Source of the DNA: a bacterium
GTDB taxonomy: Bacteria > Actinomycetota > Acidimicrobiia > Acidimicrobiales > CATQHL01
Direction of reading: 5' to 3'
Assembly: GCA_026708055.1 (NCBI GenBank)
Contig: JAPOVS010000060.1
Span: 1-64,000 of the forward strand
Length of the DNA: 64,000 nucleotides
Shown here: positions 41,043 through 49,273 of the stretch, one piece after another
Position numbering within the stretch: position 1 is the first letter of the stretch
Layout of the letters: each line of letters opens with the position of its first letter
Notes under the pieces: model-generated
The model's input: only the letters and a program-made list of their open reading frames with translations
Told to the model about the DNA's origin: nothing
Database searches by the model: none
Made by a program: the position numbers and the translations under genes

Positions 41043-42067
41043 GTGACCGCCGGGATGATGTGGGATCCGAACACGTCGATCAGGCCCAGGGGCAGCTCGT
41101 AGGACGGGAAGCCGCGGATGTAGAAGTTCCTGACACCTGCGTCGCGGGCCCGGCGGATCTTCTCGGTGCACTCGGCGGCCGTGCCCACGACGCAGAACCG
41201 CTCGGCGTAGCGGCGGCCGTCGGTGTCGCTCACCCAGCGTCCGGCCACCTCGGCGGCGTGCATCCAGTCCTCGGCGTGGGTCATGTCGGGGTACACGTCG
41301 GGCACGACAGCGGGAACGTCGATCTCGATCCCGGCGAGTTGCAGGGCGCCGGTCGCGCCGACCTGAGCCAGGCCCACGCAGACCGGTTTGGCGACCCGGG
41401 CCGCCTCGGTCGGGTCGTCGGTGATGTGGCAGAACGTCCCGACGCAGATGTCCAGATCCTCGAGTGACCGCCCGGCGCGCGCCGCGCCGTCGCGGATGTG
41501 GCCGAGCGCCCGCTCGACCAGCGGCTGGGCGAGCCCGGCCAGCACGATGACCCCGTCGGCGATCTCGCCGGCCAGTTGCAGGGCCTTCGGGCCGGTGGCG
41601 GCCATGTAGACCGGCACCGGAGTGGGCACCTTGCCGTGGAGGTGGATCTCCCGCCCGCCGTAGTCCGCCGGATGGCCGTCGAGAAGCCGGCGCACGGCGC
41701 CGATGTTGCGGCGCATCTCGGCCAGGCGAGTCGGCTTCATGTCCAGCAGCTTGATGGCGCTGTCGCCGCTGCCCACACCGAGGATCGTGCGCCCGGGGGC
41801 GACCTCGGCGACGGTGCGGGTGGCGGCCGCGGTCACGCTCGGGTGCCGGGTCTCGAAGGTCGTGACACACGAGCCGACCCGGATGTTCCGGGTCTCGAGC
41901 GCGGCCACCGCAAGCGTCGCCCAGACGTCGCGCCAGAGGAACTGCGAGTCCGGGTACCAGGCGATGTCGAACCCGGCCTCCTCGGCCATCCGGGCCGCGG
42001 CGCCAGCCGTCCGGACATCGGTGCAGGGGGGTAGGCGGATTCCGAAGACGGGTGCCGGTGCGCTCAC
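41039..42067 (-). CDS. LLM-class (F420-type) oxidoreductase
   Basis: A 342-residue luciferase-fold protein similar to coenzyme F420-dependent methylene-tetrahydromethanopterin-reductase-like enzymes (FGIRLPPCTDVRTAG, GVGSGDSAIKLLDMKPTRLAE, PVYMAATGPKALQLAGEIAD). GTG start at 42067 overlaps the stop of a six-codon mini-ORF; the stop at 41039 overlaps the next mini-ORF. It lies between an ABC permease and a GMC oxidoreductase in one minus-strand operon. F420 versus FMN cannot be decided by eye. Confidence 0.85.
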   Translation of the reverse strand: MSAPAPVFGIRLPPCTDVRTAGAAARMAEEAGFDIAWYPDSQFLWRDVWATLAVAALETRNIRVGSCVTTFETRHPSVTAAATRTVAEVAPGRTILGVGSGDSAIKLLDMKPTRLAEMRRNIGAVRRLLDGHPADYGGREIHLHGKVPTPVPVYMAATGPKALQLAGEIADGVIVLAGLAQPLVERALGHIRDGAARAGRSLEDLDICVGTFCHITDDPTEAARVAKPVCVGLAQVGATGALQLAGIEIDVPAVVPDVYPDMTHAEDWMHAAEVAGRWVSDTDGRRYAERFCVVGTAAECTEKIRRARDAGVRNFYIRGFPSYELPLGLIDVFGSHIIPAVT

Positions 42068-42114
42068 TTGCCGGGATCGCTCACTCAGAGGTCGCTCACT
42101 TGAAGGGCGCTCAC
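42064..42114 (-). other. Chain of two mini-ORFs bridging permease and LLM genes
   Basis: The permease stop (42113-42111) overlaps GTG 42114, which encodes MSALQVSDL to a TGA at 42087-42085. The next GTG (42084) abuts that stop and encodes MSDPGK to TGA 42066-42064, which overlaps the LLM start GTG 42067. The hexamer GTGAGC recurs four times at 15-17 base spacing. No base between the two large genes is left untranslated, and no separate ribosome site is seen. Confidence 0.55.
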
Positions 42115-43040
42115 TTGAAGAGATACAGGGGACGGCCCTCCTCGCGCGGCGGCAGCACCTTCCGGCCCGAGACGGCGATGGCGACGATCGTCACGATGTA
42201 GGGCAGGGCCAGCAGCAACTCGCCGGCCACGGGGATGTCCCGGGCCTGGAGCTGGAATCCGAGGGCGTAGGACGCGCCGAAGATCACCGCGGCCGCCGCC
42301 GCACCCGATGGGTTCCAGCGTCCCAGGATCACGATGGCGATGGCGATGTAGCCGCGCCCGCGCACGATGTCGTGCAGGAAGAGGCGGATGTCGGCCAGGA
42401 CCATGTAGGCGCCGGCGAGGCCACCGAGAATGCCGCTGACCGTCATCGCCACGAGGCGGACCCGCAGCACGTTGACCCCGGTGGCCTGGGCGCCCTCGGC
42501 GTACTCCCCGCAGGCGCGCAGGCGGATCCCGACGCCCGTCCTGAACAGCACGTACCACGCCACGGGAACACACAGGTAGGTGAGGTAGGCCATCCAGTGC
42601 TGATCGGCCAGCACGCCGATGCCGGGAATGGCCGCCAGCCCGGGAATGCGCTGCGTGAACGAGCCCCGCGGGACGGACATGGCCTCCAACCCGCCGCGGC
42701 GGATCAGCACGTCGAACAGGTAGCTGGTGACGCCGAGAGCCAGGATGTTGAAGGCGATCCCCACGACGACCTGGTCCCCCCGCAACCCCACCGTGATCCA
42801 GCCCAGGAGCAGCCCGAAGACGGCGCCGAACAGCAGCGCGAACCAGAACCCCGCCTGCTCCGCGCCGAAGGAGGCGGCGGCCCAGGCCGCCACCCAGGCA
42901 CCGACCAGCATCAACCCCTCCAGGCCGATGTTGAGCACGCCCGAGCGCTGGGCGATCACACCCCCGAGCGCGGCGAGCAGCAGCGGGACGCCCGCCACCA
43001 CCGTGGCGTTCAGGACGTCACCCACGTGACGGATCCTCAC
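42111..43040 (-). CDS. ABC transporter permease (BMP type, YufQ-like), second system
   Basis: A 309-residue hydrophobic permease with the family block GVLNIGLEGLMLVGAWVAAW and YIAIAIVILGRWNPSGAAAAA. It corresponds to the second permease of a BMP-type importer. Its ATPase, binding protein and first permease are on the opposite strand at 45346-49128, so it probably completes that system. GTG/ATG region start at 43040. It heads the minus-strand operon 43040 to 36110 that also encodes the enzymes. Confidence 0.85.
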   Translation of the reverse strand: MRIRHVGDVLNATVVAGVPLLLAALGGVIAQRSGVLNIGLEGLMLVGAWVAAWAAASFGAEQAGFWFALLFGAVFGLLLGWITVGLRGDQVVVGIAFNILALGVTSYLFDVLIRRGGLEAMSVPRGSFTQRIPGLAAIPGIGVLADQHWMAYLTYLCVPVAWYVLFRTGVGIRLRACGEYAEGAQATGVNVLRVRLVAMTVSGILGGLAGAYMVLADIRLFLHDIVRGRGYIAIAIVILGRWNPSGAAAAAVIFGASYALGFQLQARDIPVAGELLLALPYIVTIVAIAVSGRKVLPPREEGRPLYLFK

Positions 43041-43301
43041 TCACGGGACGGCTCCTCGCCCGATCTGAACCCGGTCTTCCGGGACCGGCATTCCCCCCAT
43101 GCGGCGAATACTACAGATCACTTTCGGCGCCGTTGCCGAAGCCACCGATCCGGCCGGCGCCGGACCGCTGCACCGCGCCACCGGTGGCCTTCCCGCCGCG
43201 GCTCCCCGCCGGCGGCCGATCGGTCGGGGCGGTTCGCGGCGCCGGCGCATTATTCCGGCCACAGTGCCCGGTGTATAGTCCCCCGGCGGGGGAGTTCGGG
43301 T
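43041..43301. promoter_or_regulatory. Divergent promoter region
   Basis: 261 bases without genes separate the divergent permease and hydrolase operons. On the plus strand TATAGT (43274-43279) is a reasonable -10 hexamer and ggcgggggag precedes the ATG at 43302. No convincing -35 or operator palindrome was found. Coordinated control of the split transporter from here is inferred. Confidence 0.4.
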
Positions 43302-44111
43302 ATGACCGGTCAGAACGGCCAGCACGCAGTGCAGCATCTCGAGTTGGGGGGCGGGCGCATCCACGTGATGCGGGCCGGCGCGGGTGAGGAGCTGCTGTTC
43401 CTCCACCCGGCCGCAGGTGCCGGATTCTGGCTGCCCTTCCACGATCTGCTCGCCGAGCGCTTCGACGTCATCTCCCCCGATCATCCCGGCTTCGGGGAGT
43501 CCGACCGGCTGGATTGGATCGACGGCATGGAGGACCTCGTCTACTTCTACCTCGACCTGCTGGATGCGCTCGATCTGGAGGCGGTGCATGTCGTCGGGGC
43601 CTCCCTCGGCGGATGGCTGGCGGCGGAGTTGGCCGTGCACCAGCCGTCGAAGGTACGCAGCCTGGTGATGGTCGACCCCATCGGCCTCGACCTGCCCGAG
43701 CACCCCGTCGAGGACATGTTCGCCATGAACCCCGACGAACTCCGGGCGGCGCTGTTCCTGGACCAGGAGCTTGCCCTGCAGTTCATCTCCCCCGAGCCCA
43801 CCCTGGACATGCTGATGCGGGCCTTCAAGGAGAAGACGAGCTTCGCCCGCCTGGCCTGGAACCCGTTCTGCTGCAATCCGAAGCTCCACCTCCGGCTGCA
43901 CCGCGTCACCGCGCCGACGCTGATCCTCTGGGGGAGCGACGATCGCCTCGTGCCGCAGGCGCACGGGGAGCGCTACGGGGAGCTCATCGCCGGGGCGCGC
44001 CTGGAGGTCATCGGGGACTGCGGCCACGCGCCGCTGCTGGAGCAGCCCGAGCGCACCGTCGAGGCCATCGGGCGGTTCCACGCCGAGCTTGCCGGGAAGG
44101 GGGGCTGCTGA
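43302..44111 (+). CDS. Alpha/beta hydrolase (MhpC/RutD-like)
   Basis: A 269-residue alpha/beta hydrolase. The nucleophile elbow is VVGASLGGWLAAELA, the acid is in LWGSDDRLVPQAH and the His in GDCGHAPLLEQPE. All triad residues are present. Family members hydrolyse meta-cleavage products or aminoacrylate carbamate. ATG at 43302; the stop shares a base with the next ATG (TGATG). It forms a pair with the LLM enzyme that follows, reminiscent of a monooxygenase-hydrolase step. Confidence 0.85.
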   Translation: MTGQNGQHAVQHLELGGGRIHVMRAGAGEELLFLHPAAGAGFWLPFHDLLAERFDVISPDHPGFGESDRLDWIDGMEDLVYFYLDLLDALDLEAVHVVGASLGGWLAAELAVHQPSKVRSLVMVDPIGLDLPEHPVEDMFAMNPDELRAALFLDQELALQFISPEPTLDMLMRAFKEKTSFARLAWNPFCCNPKLHLRLHRVTAPTLILWGSDDRLVPQAHGERYGELIAGARLEVIGDCGHAPLLEQPERTVEAIGRFHAELAGKGGC

Positions 44112-45253
44112 TGCAGTTCTTCATGTTCCACCTGATGCCGTACCCGTACCTGCCTGAGGACTTCGACGAGCGCGAGTCGGCGTGGGTGACCCTGTCCAAC
44201 AGCAACTACGACCCCACCGTCGGCACGGGGCTCTACAACCGCTACCTGGATGAACTGGAGTACGCCGAGCAACTCGGCTTCGACGGCATCTGCGTCAACG
44301 AGCACCACCAGAACGCCTACGGCACGATGCCCTCGCCGAACCTCATGGCCGCCGCCCTGGTGCGGCGCACCGAGCGGCTGAAGGTGGCGATCGTCGGCAA
44401 CGGCCTGCCGCTCCGCGACCACCCGCTGCGGGTCGCCGAGGAGGTGGCGATGCTGGACGTCATCTCCGGGGGACGCATCATCTCGGGGTTCGTGCGCGGC
44501 ATCGGCGACGAGTACTTCTCCATGAGCATCGACCCGTCGACCTCCCGGGAGCGCTACAGCGAGGCGCACGACCTCATCATCAAGGCCTGGACCACCGAGG
44601 GCCCGTTCCGCTGGATCGGCAAGCACTACCGGCTCAACTACGTCAACGTCTGGCCGCGCCCGCTGCAGCAGCCGCACCCGCCCATCTGGATCCCCGCCTT
44701 CGGCAGCACCGAGACCATGTCCTGGGCCGCCGAGCACCACTACACGTACCTGTCGGTGTTCGCCCCGTCGAAGCTGCTGAAGCGCTGGTTCGACGGCTAC
44801 CGGGAGGGCGCACGCGCCGCGGGCTACGAGGCGCCCCGGGACAAGATCGGCATCCTGCTGCCGATCTACGTGGCCGAGACCGACCGCCAGGCGCACGCCG
44901 AGGGGCGCCAGTACGTCACGTGGCTGTACCACAAGGGCCTGAAGCACAAGTTCGAGCACCTCTTCCCGCCCGGTTACATGACCGACCACTCGTGGGGCCG
45001 GTTCCTGCAGTCCGGCCTCGGCGCCTACTCCGATGTGAGCTACGAGGACCTGGTGGCCCAGGGCTACGCCGTCGTGGGCAGCCCGGCGACGGTGCGGGAG
45101 CGGCTGGCCGAGCTCGCCGAGGAGCTCGGCTTCGGTCTCGTCAACGCCCTGCTGCACATCGGTGACATGCCTCACGACCACACCATCCGCAACATGGAGC
45201 TCTTCGCCCGCGAGGTCATGCCTCATTTCCGGACCCAGAGCGCCGCCGCATGA
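44111..45253 (+). CDS. LLM-class flavin-dependent oxidoreductase
   Basis: A 380-residue luciferase-like monooxygenase (FDGICVNEHHQNAYGTMPSP, LDVISGGRIISGFVRGIGDE). The EHH motif near residue 65 and the AGF/ISGGR region are typical of LuxA-like flavin monooxygenases. It starts with ATG one base into the hydrolase stop. It precedes the binding-protein gene of the second BMP importer. The oxidised substrate is presumably what that importer delivers. Confidence 0.85.
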   Translation: MQFFMFHLMPYPYLPEDFDERESAWVTLSNSNYDPTVGTGLYNRYLDELEYAEQLGFDGICVNEHHQNAYGTMPSPNLMAAALVRRTERLKVAIVGNGLPLRDHPLRVAEEVAMLDVISGGRIISGFVRGIGDEYFSMSIDPSTSRERYSEAHDLIIKAWTTEGPFRWIGKHYRLNYVNVWPRPLQQPHPPIWIPAFGSTETMSWAAEHHYTYLSVFAPSKLLKRWFDGYREGARAAGYEAPRDKIGILLPIYVAETDRQAHAEGRQYVTWLYHKGLKHKFEHLFPPGYMTDHSWGRFLQSGLGAYSDVSYEDLVAQGYAVVGSPATVRERLAELAEELGFGLVNALLHIGDMPHDHTIRNMELFAREVMPHFRTQSAAA

Positions 45254-45345
45254 GAGGCGCATCGCCGGGATCCCCGGAGACCGGCGGGTGCCCAACCGAC
45301 AACAGACATCCGACCAGTTCGGCAACAAATACAAGGGGGGACCCA

Positions 45346-46491
45346 ATGATCACCAGACGTACACCAGCCGGGAGGCTGATGACACTGCTCCTGGCCCTGC
45401 TCGCGACCCTGGCCCTCGTGGCCGTATCCTGCGGGGAGGACGAGGAGGAAGCGGCGCCGCCGCCTCCGCCTCCGGCCGAGCCCGCGCCGGAGCCTCCACC
45501 TCCACCGGAGCCGGCGCCCGAGCCGCCGCCTCCACCCGAGCCCGCCGCGCCGGCAGGCCCGGAGGTCTCCAAGGCCTCGCCGAGGATCGCGCAGCTGCAC
45601 CCCGACGCAGTGAACGCGGCCGGCTGGTACCGCAACGGCTTCGCCGCCTTCGAGAAGATGGCGGCCATCCTCGACACAGAGCCGGACGTCCTCGAGCACA
45701 TCTCCTACGACCAGGCACCCCAGACGCTGCGCCAGCTGGCCGAGGAGGGCTACGACATCATCGTGCCGCACTCCAGCGGGTACGAGGCTGCGGTGCTGGA
45801 AGTGGCTCCGGACTACCCGGAGACCTGGTTCATCATCTACTCGGACCTGTCGACCACCAACGACCTGCCCAACGTGGCGGGTTGGGCGGTCCACTGGAAC
45901 CAGGTCGGCTACATGGCCGCCGCCATCGGCTGCGCCGCCTCCGACGCCAAGAGCATCGGCATGGTCGTGAGCGCCCCGATCCCGGCGTACACCCGCTGGA
46001 CGGGCGGTTCGGGCCAGCTGAGCGACGACGCCGCGGACGTGCTGGGCTACGACTGCGAGTTCAACGACGTCTGGACAGGTGACTTCCTCGACGCCGCCAA
46101 AGCCAAGCAGGCCGCGCAGGCGCTGATCGACGGGGGTGCCGACGTGCTCTTCGACGGTGCGGACGCCGCGGGCGCCGGAGCCGTGGAGGCGGCCGTCCAG
46201 AACGGTGTCTGGTACGTGGGCGCCGTGGTGGACCAGTGCGAGCAGGCGCCGGACACCATGCTCACGAGCGTCACCTTGAACTTCGACATCGCCTATGAGC
46301 AGATGGGCGAGTTCTACAAGGACGGCTCGCTCGAGCCCGCGATCTACTCCATGAACCTCGCCAACACCGGGATCGACCTGTCGCCGCCCTGCAACGCCAA
46401 CGCCGACGTCGACGCCGCCATCGAGACCGTGATCGACGGGGTTTCCTCGGGCGACATCGTCGTCGACCCGACGCGCGAGAAGACCCCGTAA
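45346..46491 (+). CDS. BMP-family substrate-binding lipoprotein, second system
   Basis: A 381-residue lipoprotein. The signal peptide ends TLALVAVSCGEDEEE with a lipobox Cys, followed by an acidic and Pro-rich tether (PPPPEPAPEPP repeats to about residue 65), then a BMP domain (SYDQAPQTLRQLAEEGYD, HWNQVGYMAAAIGC). The ATG at 45346 has an aagggggg ribosome site; longer in-frame extension upstream is not needed. It is likely the most abundant product of this operon, and a strong hairpin follows at 46551. Confidence 0.87.
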   Translation: MITRRTPAGRLMTLLLALLATLALVAVSCGEDEEEAAPPPPPPAEPAPEPPPPPEPAPEPPPPPEPAAPAGPEVSKASPRIAQLHPDAVNAAGWYRNGFAAFEKMAAILDTEPDVLEHISYDQAPQTLRQLAEEGYDIIVPHSSGYEAAVLEVAPDYPETWFIIYSDLSTTNDLPNVAGWAVHWNQVGYMAAAIGCAASDAKSIGMVVSAPIPAYTRWTGGSGQLSDDAADVLGYDCEFNDVWTGDFLDAAKAKQAAQALIDGGADVLFDGADAAGAGAVEAAVQNGVWYVGAVVDQCEQAPDTMLTSVTLNFDIAYEQMGEFYKDGSLEPAIYSMNLANTGIDLSPPCNANADVDAAIETVIDGVSSGDIVVDPTREKTP

Positions 46492-46525
46492 CCCGGGGAA
46501 CGGTCGCCACTAGCGTCGCCGGTAC

Positions 46526-48091
46526 GTGGGAGCGGCCATAGATCACGCGGGGCCGGTGACGGCCAGGGAGGCTTCGTCCCTGGCCGTCACCGGCCTGCAC
46601 AAGCACTTCGGCCGGGTTCGCGCCAACGACGGCATCGACGTCACCTTCCGGGGCGGCGAGGTGCACGCCTTGCTCGGCGAGAACGGGGCCGGCAAGTCCA
46701 CCCTCATCAAGTGCCTGACGGGCATCTACCGCCCCGACTCCGGGCTCGTCGAGGTCGACGGTCGGGAGGTCGACATCCGGGACCCCGCCGACTCCCGGCA
46801 CTGCGGGATCGCGGTGGTCCACCAGAGTTCCACCCTGATCTCCCGCCTGACGCTGCTGGAGAACGTGGTCCTGCAGGAGGGACGCCTCGGGCGGATCCCC
46901 AGCGAACTGGCGGACCGCCTCGTCGAGAGCGGTGACCGGCTCGGCTTCTCCATCGATCCGAAGGCCCGCGTGGAGAACCTCTCGGTGGGGGATCTCCAGC
47001 GAGCCGAGATCGCCCGGGCGTTCATGCAGGACGCGTGGCTCGTCATACTCGACGAACCCACCGCCGTCCTGGCGCCGGCCGAGCGCGCCAGCCTCTTCGA
47101 GCTGTTCGGCTCGCTGACCTCCCAGGGCGTGGGGGTGGTGTTCGTCACCCACCACCTCGCCGAGGCGCTGTCGGAGAGCAACCGCACCACGGTCCTGCGG
47201 GAGGGGCAGGTCGTCGGTCGTCTCGAGCCCGGCCACCAGGTGGACGAGGCCGAACTCGTGCGTCTCATCGTCGGCGACGACGCGCCCCATCCATCGGTGA
47301 CTGGCGCCGTCGACGGCGCTCCCGGGGCCGCTGTGCACACGCTGGCGGCGGGAAGCGCGGGCGACGTGCTCGTGGAGGTCCAGGGGGTGTCCGGCGCGCC
47401 GCGGTGGGGCCGGGCACTGCACGACGTGGACCTGACGATCCGCCGCGGCGAGGTGCTCGGCATCGCCGGGGTCGAGGGCAACGGCCAGCGGGAACTCTCC
47501 GCGCTGCTGACCGGTTCGTGGAGGCCTGACGCCGGCACCGTCATCCTCGACGGCAGGCCGCTGGCGAGCTACCCGCCGCCGGACCGCTCCGAGCTCGTCG
47601 GGGACGTGCCCGACGATCACTTCCTGGCCACGTGCGGGGAACTCTCGGTCTGGGAGAACATCGCCCTCGGAACGTTCGCCTGGCAAGAAGCGCCGACGCC
47701 CCGTCACAAGGCGCGCCAGCGCCGGTCGGCGACCGAATTGGTCGAGGAGTTCGACATCCGCACCGACGGGATCGGCGCCCCGGTGCGCCAACTCTCCGGC
47801 GGCAATCGTCGCCGTGTGATCCTCGCCCGCGAGTTGCGCAAGCACCCGTTGCTGCTGGTCGCCACCTACCCCACCCGGGGACTGGACGTCCGCTCGGCGG
47901 AGCAGGTCCGCTACTGGGTGCGCCGTCTGACCGATCAGGGGAGTTCGGTCGTCTACATGAGCACCGAGCTCGAGGAGATCATCGAGGTCAGCGACCGCGT
48001 GGCCGTGATGGTCCGGGGGCGCATCACCGGCGTGTTGAGCGAGGGGATCACGATCGGCGGCATCGGCAACCTGATGCTCCAGGAACGATGA
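46526..48091 (+). CDS. Dual ATPase of the second BMP-type importer
   Basis: A 521-residue two-domain ABC ATPase. Domain 1: GENGAGKS, LSVGDLQRAEIARA, LVILDEPTAVLAP. Domain 2: GVEGNGQRE, LSGGNRRRVILAREL, LLVATYPTRGLD. The start may be GTG 46526, or GTG 46556 inside the left arm of a long hairpin. The ABC fold proper starts near SLAVTGLHKHFG. ATGA overlap with the next permease gene. It serves permeases at 48088 and, in trans, 42111. Confidence 0.88.
   Translation: MGAAIDHAGPVTAREASSLAVTGLHKHFGRVRANDGIDVTFRGGEVHALLGENGAGKSTLIKCLTGIYRPDSGLVEVDGREVDIRDPADSRHCGIAVVHQSSTLISRLTLLENVVLQEGRLGRIPSELADRLVESGDRLGFSIDPKARVENLSVGDLQRAEIARAFMQDAWLVILDEPTAVLAPAERASLFELFGSLTSQGVGVVFVTHHLAEALSESNRTTVLREGQVVGRLEPGHQVDEAELVRLIVGDDAPHPSVTGAVDGAPGAAVHTLAAGSAGDVLVEVQGVSGAPRWGRALHDVDLTIRRGEVLGIAGVEGNGQRELSALLTGSWRPDAGTVILDGRPLASYPPPDRSELVGDVPDDHFLATCGELSVWENIALGTFAWQEAPTPRHKARQRRSATELVEEFDIRTDGIGAPVRQLSGGNRRRVILARELRKHPLLLVATYPTRGLDVRSAEQVRYWVRRLTDQGSSVVYMSTELEEIIEVSDRVAVMVRGRITGVLSEGITIGGIGNLMLQER
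46551..46595 (+). promoter_or_regulatory. 19-bp perfect hairpin after the binding-protein gene
   Basis: ggccggtgacggccaggga (46551-46569) and its exact complement (46577-46595) enclose a 7-base loop ggcttcg. The stem begins 59 bases after the binding-protein stop and covers the first codons of the ATPase gene. No T-run follows, so it is more likely an mRNA stabiliser or translation brake than a terminator. It would give the binding protein higher expression than the ATPase. Confidence 0.7.
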
Positions 48092-49128
48092 AGCTCGCAC
48101 TCGCCGGCCGGCTGCGCATGACGGAGGGGGCGGTTCCCGCTCTGGCGATCCTGGCCTCGCTGGTGGTTCTGGCGCCGCTGGTGCAGATCGGCGGCGCCGG
48201 CGTCGGCGAGGGCTACACGCAACTCTTCAAGGCATCGTTCGGGTCGATGGTCGGGGTGGGGTCGTGGCTCACGTCCTCGCTCCCGCTCGTGCTCGTCGGC
48301 CTGGGTGTGGCCCTTCCCTACCGGGCCGGCCTGTTCAACGTCGGAGGCGAGGGGCAGCTGTTGACCGGCGCTCTCGTCGGGGTGTACATCGCCACCTCGT
48401 TCGGCGGCGGCCCGGGTGTCTTCCTGCTGCCGCTGGTGGCGGCGTTCGGTGCGGCCGGCGCCCTCGGAGCGGTTGCCGGCTGGCTGAAGGCCCGCGGCAT
48501 GCACGAAATCGTCACGACGATCATGTTCAACTTCATCGCGTTCTTCTCCCTCACGTTCCTGCTGCGCGGCGGGTTGAAGGACCCCGACCTGCCGTACGCG
48601 GCGAGCAGAGCGGTGCACGACGGGTTCCGGTTGGGTCGCTTCGCCGGCGATGACATCCCCTACGGCATCTTCATCGCCGCCGCCGTCGTGGCCGCCACCA
48701 TCTACCTGGTCGACTACACACGCTTGGGATGGCGGTTGGGCCTGCTGGGCCAGAGCGACGCCGTCGCGGTTCGCCAGGGGATCAATCTGGCGCGCACCAG
48801 GACGGTGGCGATGGCGCTGGGTGGCGGCTTGGCCGGGCTGGGCGGGGTGGTGGAGCTGCTCGGCAACCAGTACCGCATCGGCGCCCACTTCTCGCCCGGT
48901 TGGGGCTTCACCGCCATCGCCGTGGCCCTGCTTGCGCGTGGGAAGATGCTGCCCGTGCTGCCTTTCGCCCTCTACTTCGGGTTCCTGCAGAACGGCGAGG
49001 TCCGGCTCCAGGCGATCCTGGGCCTCCCCGGCAACCTGGTGCTGATACTCGTGGCCGCCCCGGTGATCATCGTGGCCGCGGTCTACGGGTTCCGCGCCTA
49101 TCGCAGGACGGTCATGGTGGGTACGTGA
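48088..49128 (+). CDS. ABC transporter permease (BMP type, YufP-like), second system
   Basis: A 346-residue permease with GLFNVGGEGQLLTGALVGVY and ARGMHEIVTTIMFNFIA, the marks of the first BMP-type permease. The ATG overlaps the ATPase stop (ATGA). The cognate second permease is encoded divergently at 42111-43040. The next gene (hydantoinase A) is separated by a REP-like element. Confidence 0.88.
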   Translation: MKLALAGRLRMTEGAVPALAILASLVVLAPLVQIGGAGVGEGYTQLFKASFGSMVGVGSWLTSSLPLVLVGLGVALPYRAGLFNVGGEGQLLTGALVGVYIATSFGGGPGVFLLPLVAAFGAAGALGAVAGWLKARGMHEIVTTIMFNFIAFFSLTFLLRGGLKDPDLPYAASRAVHDGFRLGRFAGDDIPYGIFIAAAVVAATIYLVDYTRLGWRLGLLGQSDAVAVRQGINLARTRTVAMALGGGLAGLGGVVELLGNQYRIGAHFSPGWGFTAIAVALLARGKMLPVLPFALYFGFLQNGEVRLQAILGLPGNLVLILVAAPVIIVAAVYGFRAYRRTVMVGT

Positions 49129-49165
49129 CACTTGGGAGGTTGACAATGCTGCGAATCGACTGCCT

Positions 49166-49217
49166 CGTCATTCCGGCGGAGAGCCTGCCCCGGACTCGAT
49201 CCGGGGCCGGAATCCAG
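49166..49217. repeat. REP-like element, long form
   Basis: cgtcattccggcgg...ggccggaatccag with an internal cccggactcgatccggg hairpin, matching 27153-27203. It separates the transporter genes from the hydantoinase pair. Confidence 0.75.
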
Positions 49218-49273
49218 TGCCCAGCGGCGCGGTCGGCTTTGCCAGAGGTTCGTTCAGCCTCTGGGAGGTCGCT

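Larger units (their letters stand above)
40877..41091. repeat. Tandem triplication of the LLM-GMC gene junction
   Basis: Units beginning tcacgtgaccgccgggatga lie at 40877, 40951 and 41039. Each carries the last ~16 codons of the LLM gene (IDVFGSHIIPAVT stop) fused to the first eight codons of the GMC gene (MSxxDVLI). The exchange point is the word CTGATC, present in both genes, consistent with unequal recombination there. The middle unit has an extra partial copy and a frame change. Confidence 0.85.

Noticed and set aside
45250-45345. Upstream in-frame extension of the second BMP lipoprotein
   Set aside because: A signal peptide must be N-terminal, and ATG 45346 has a strong ribosome site.
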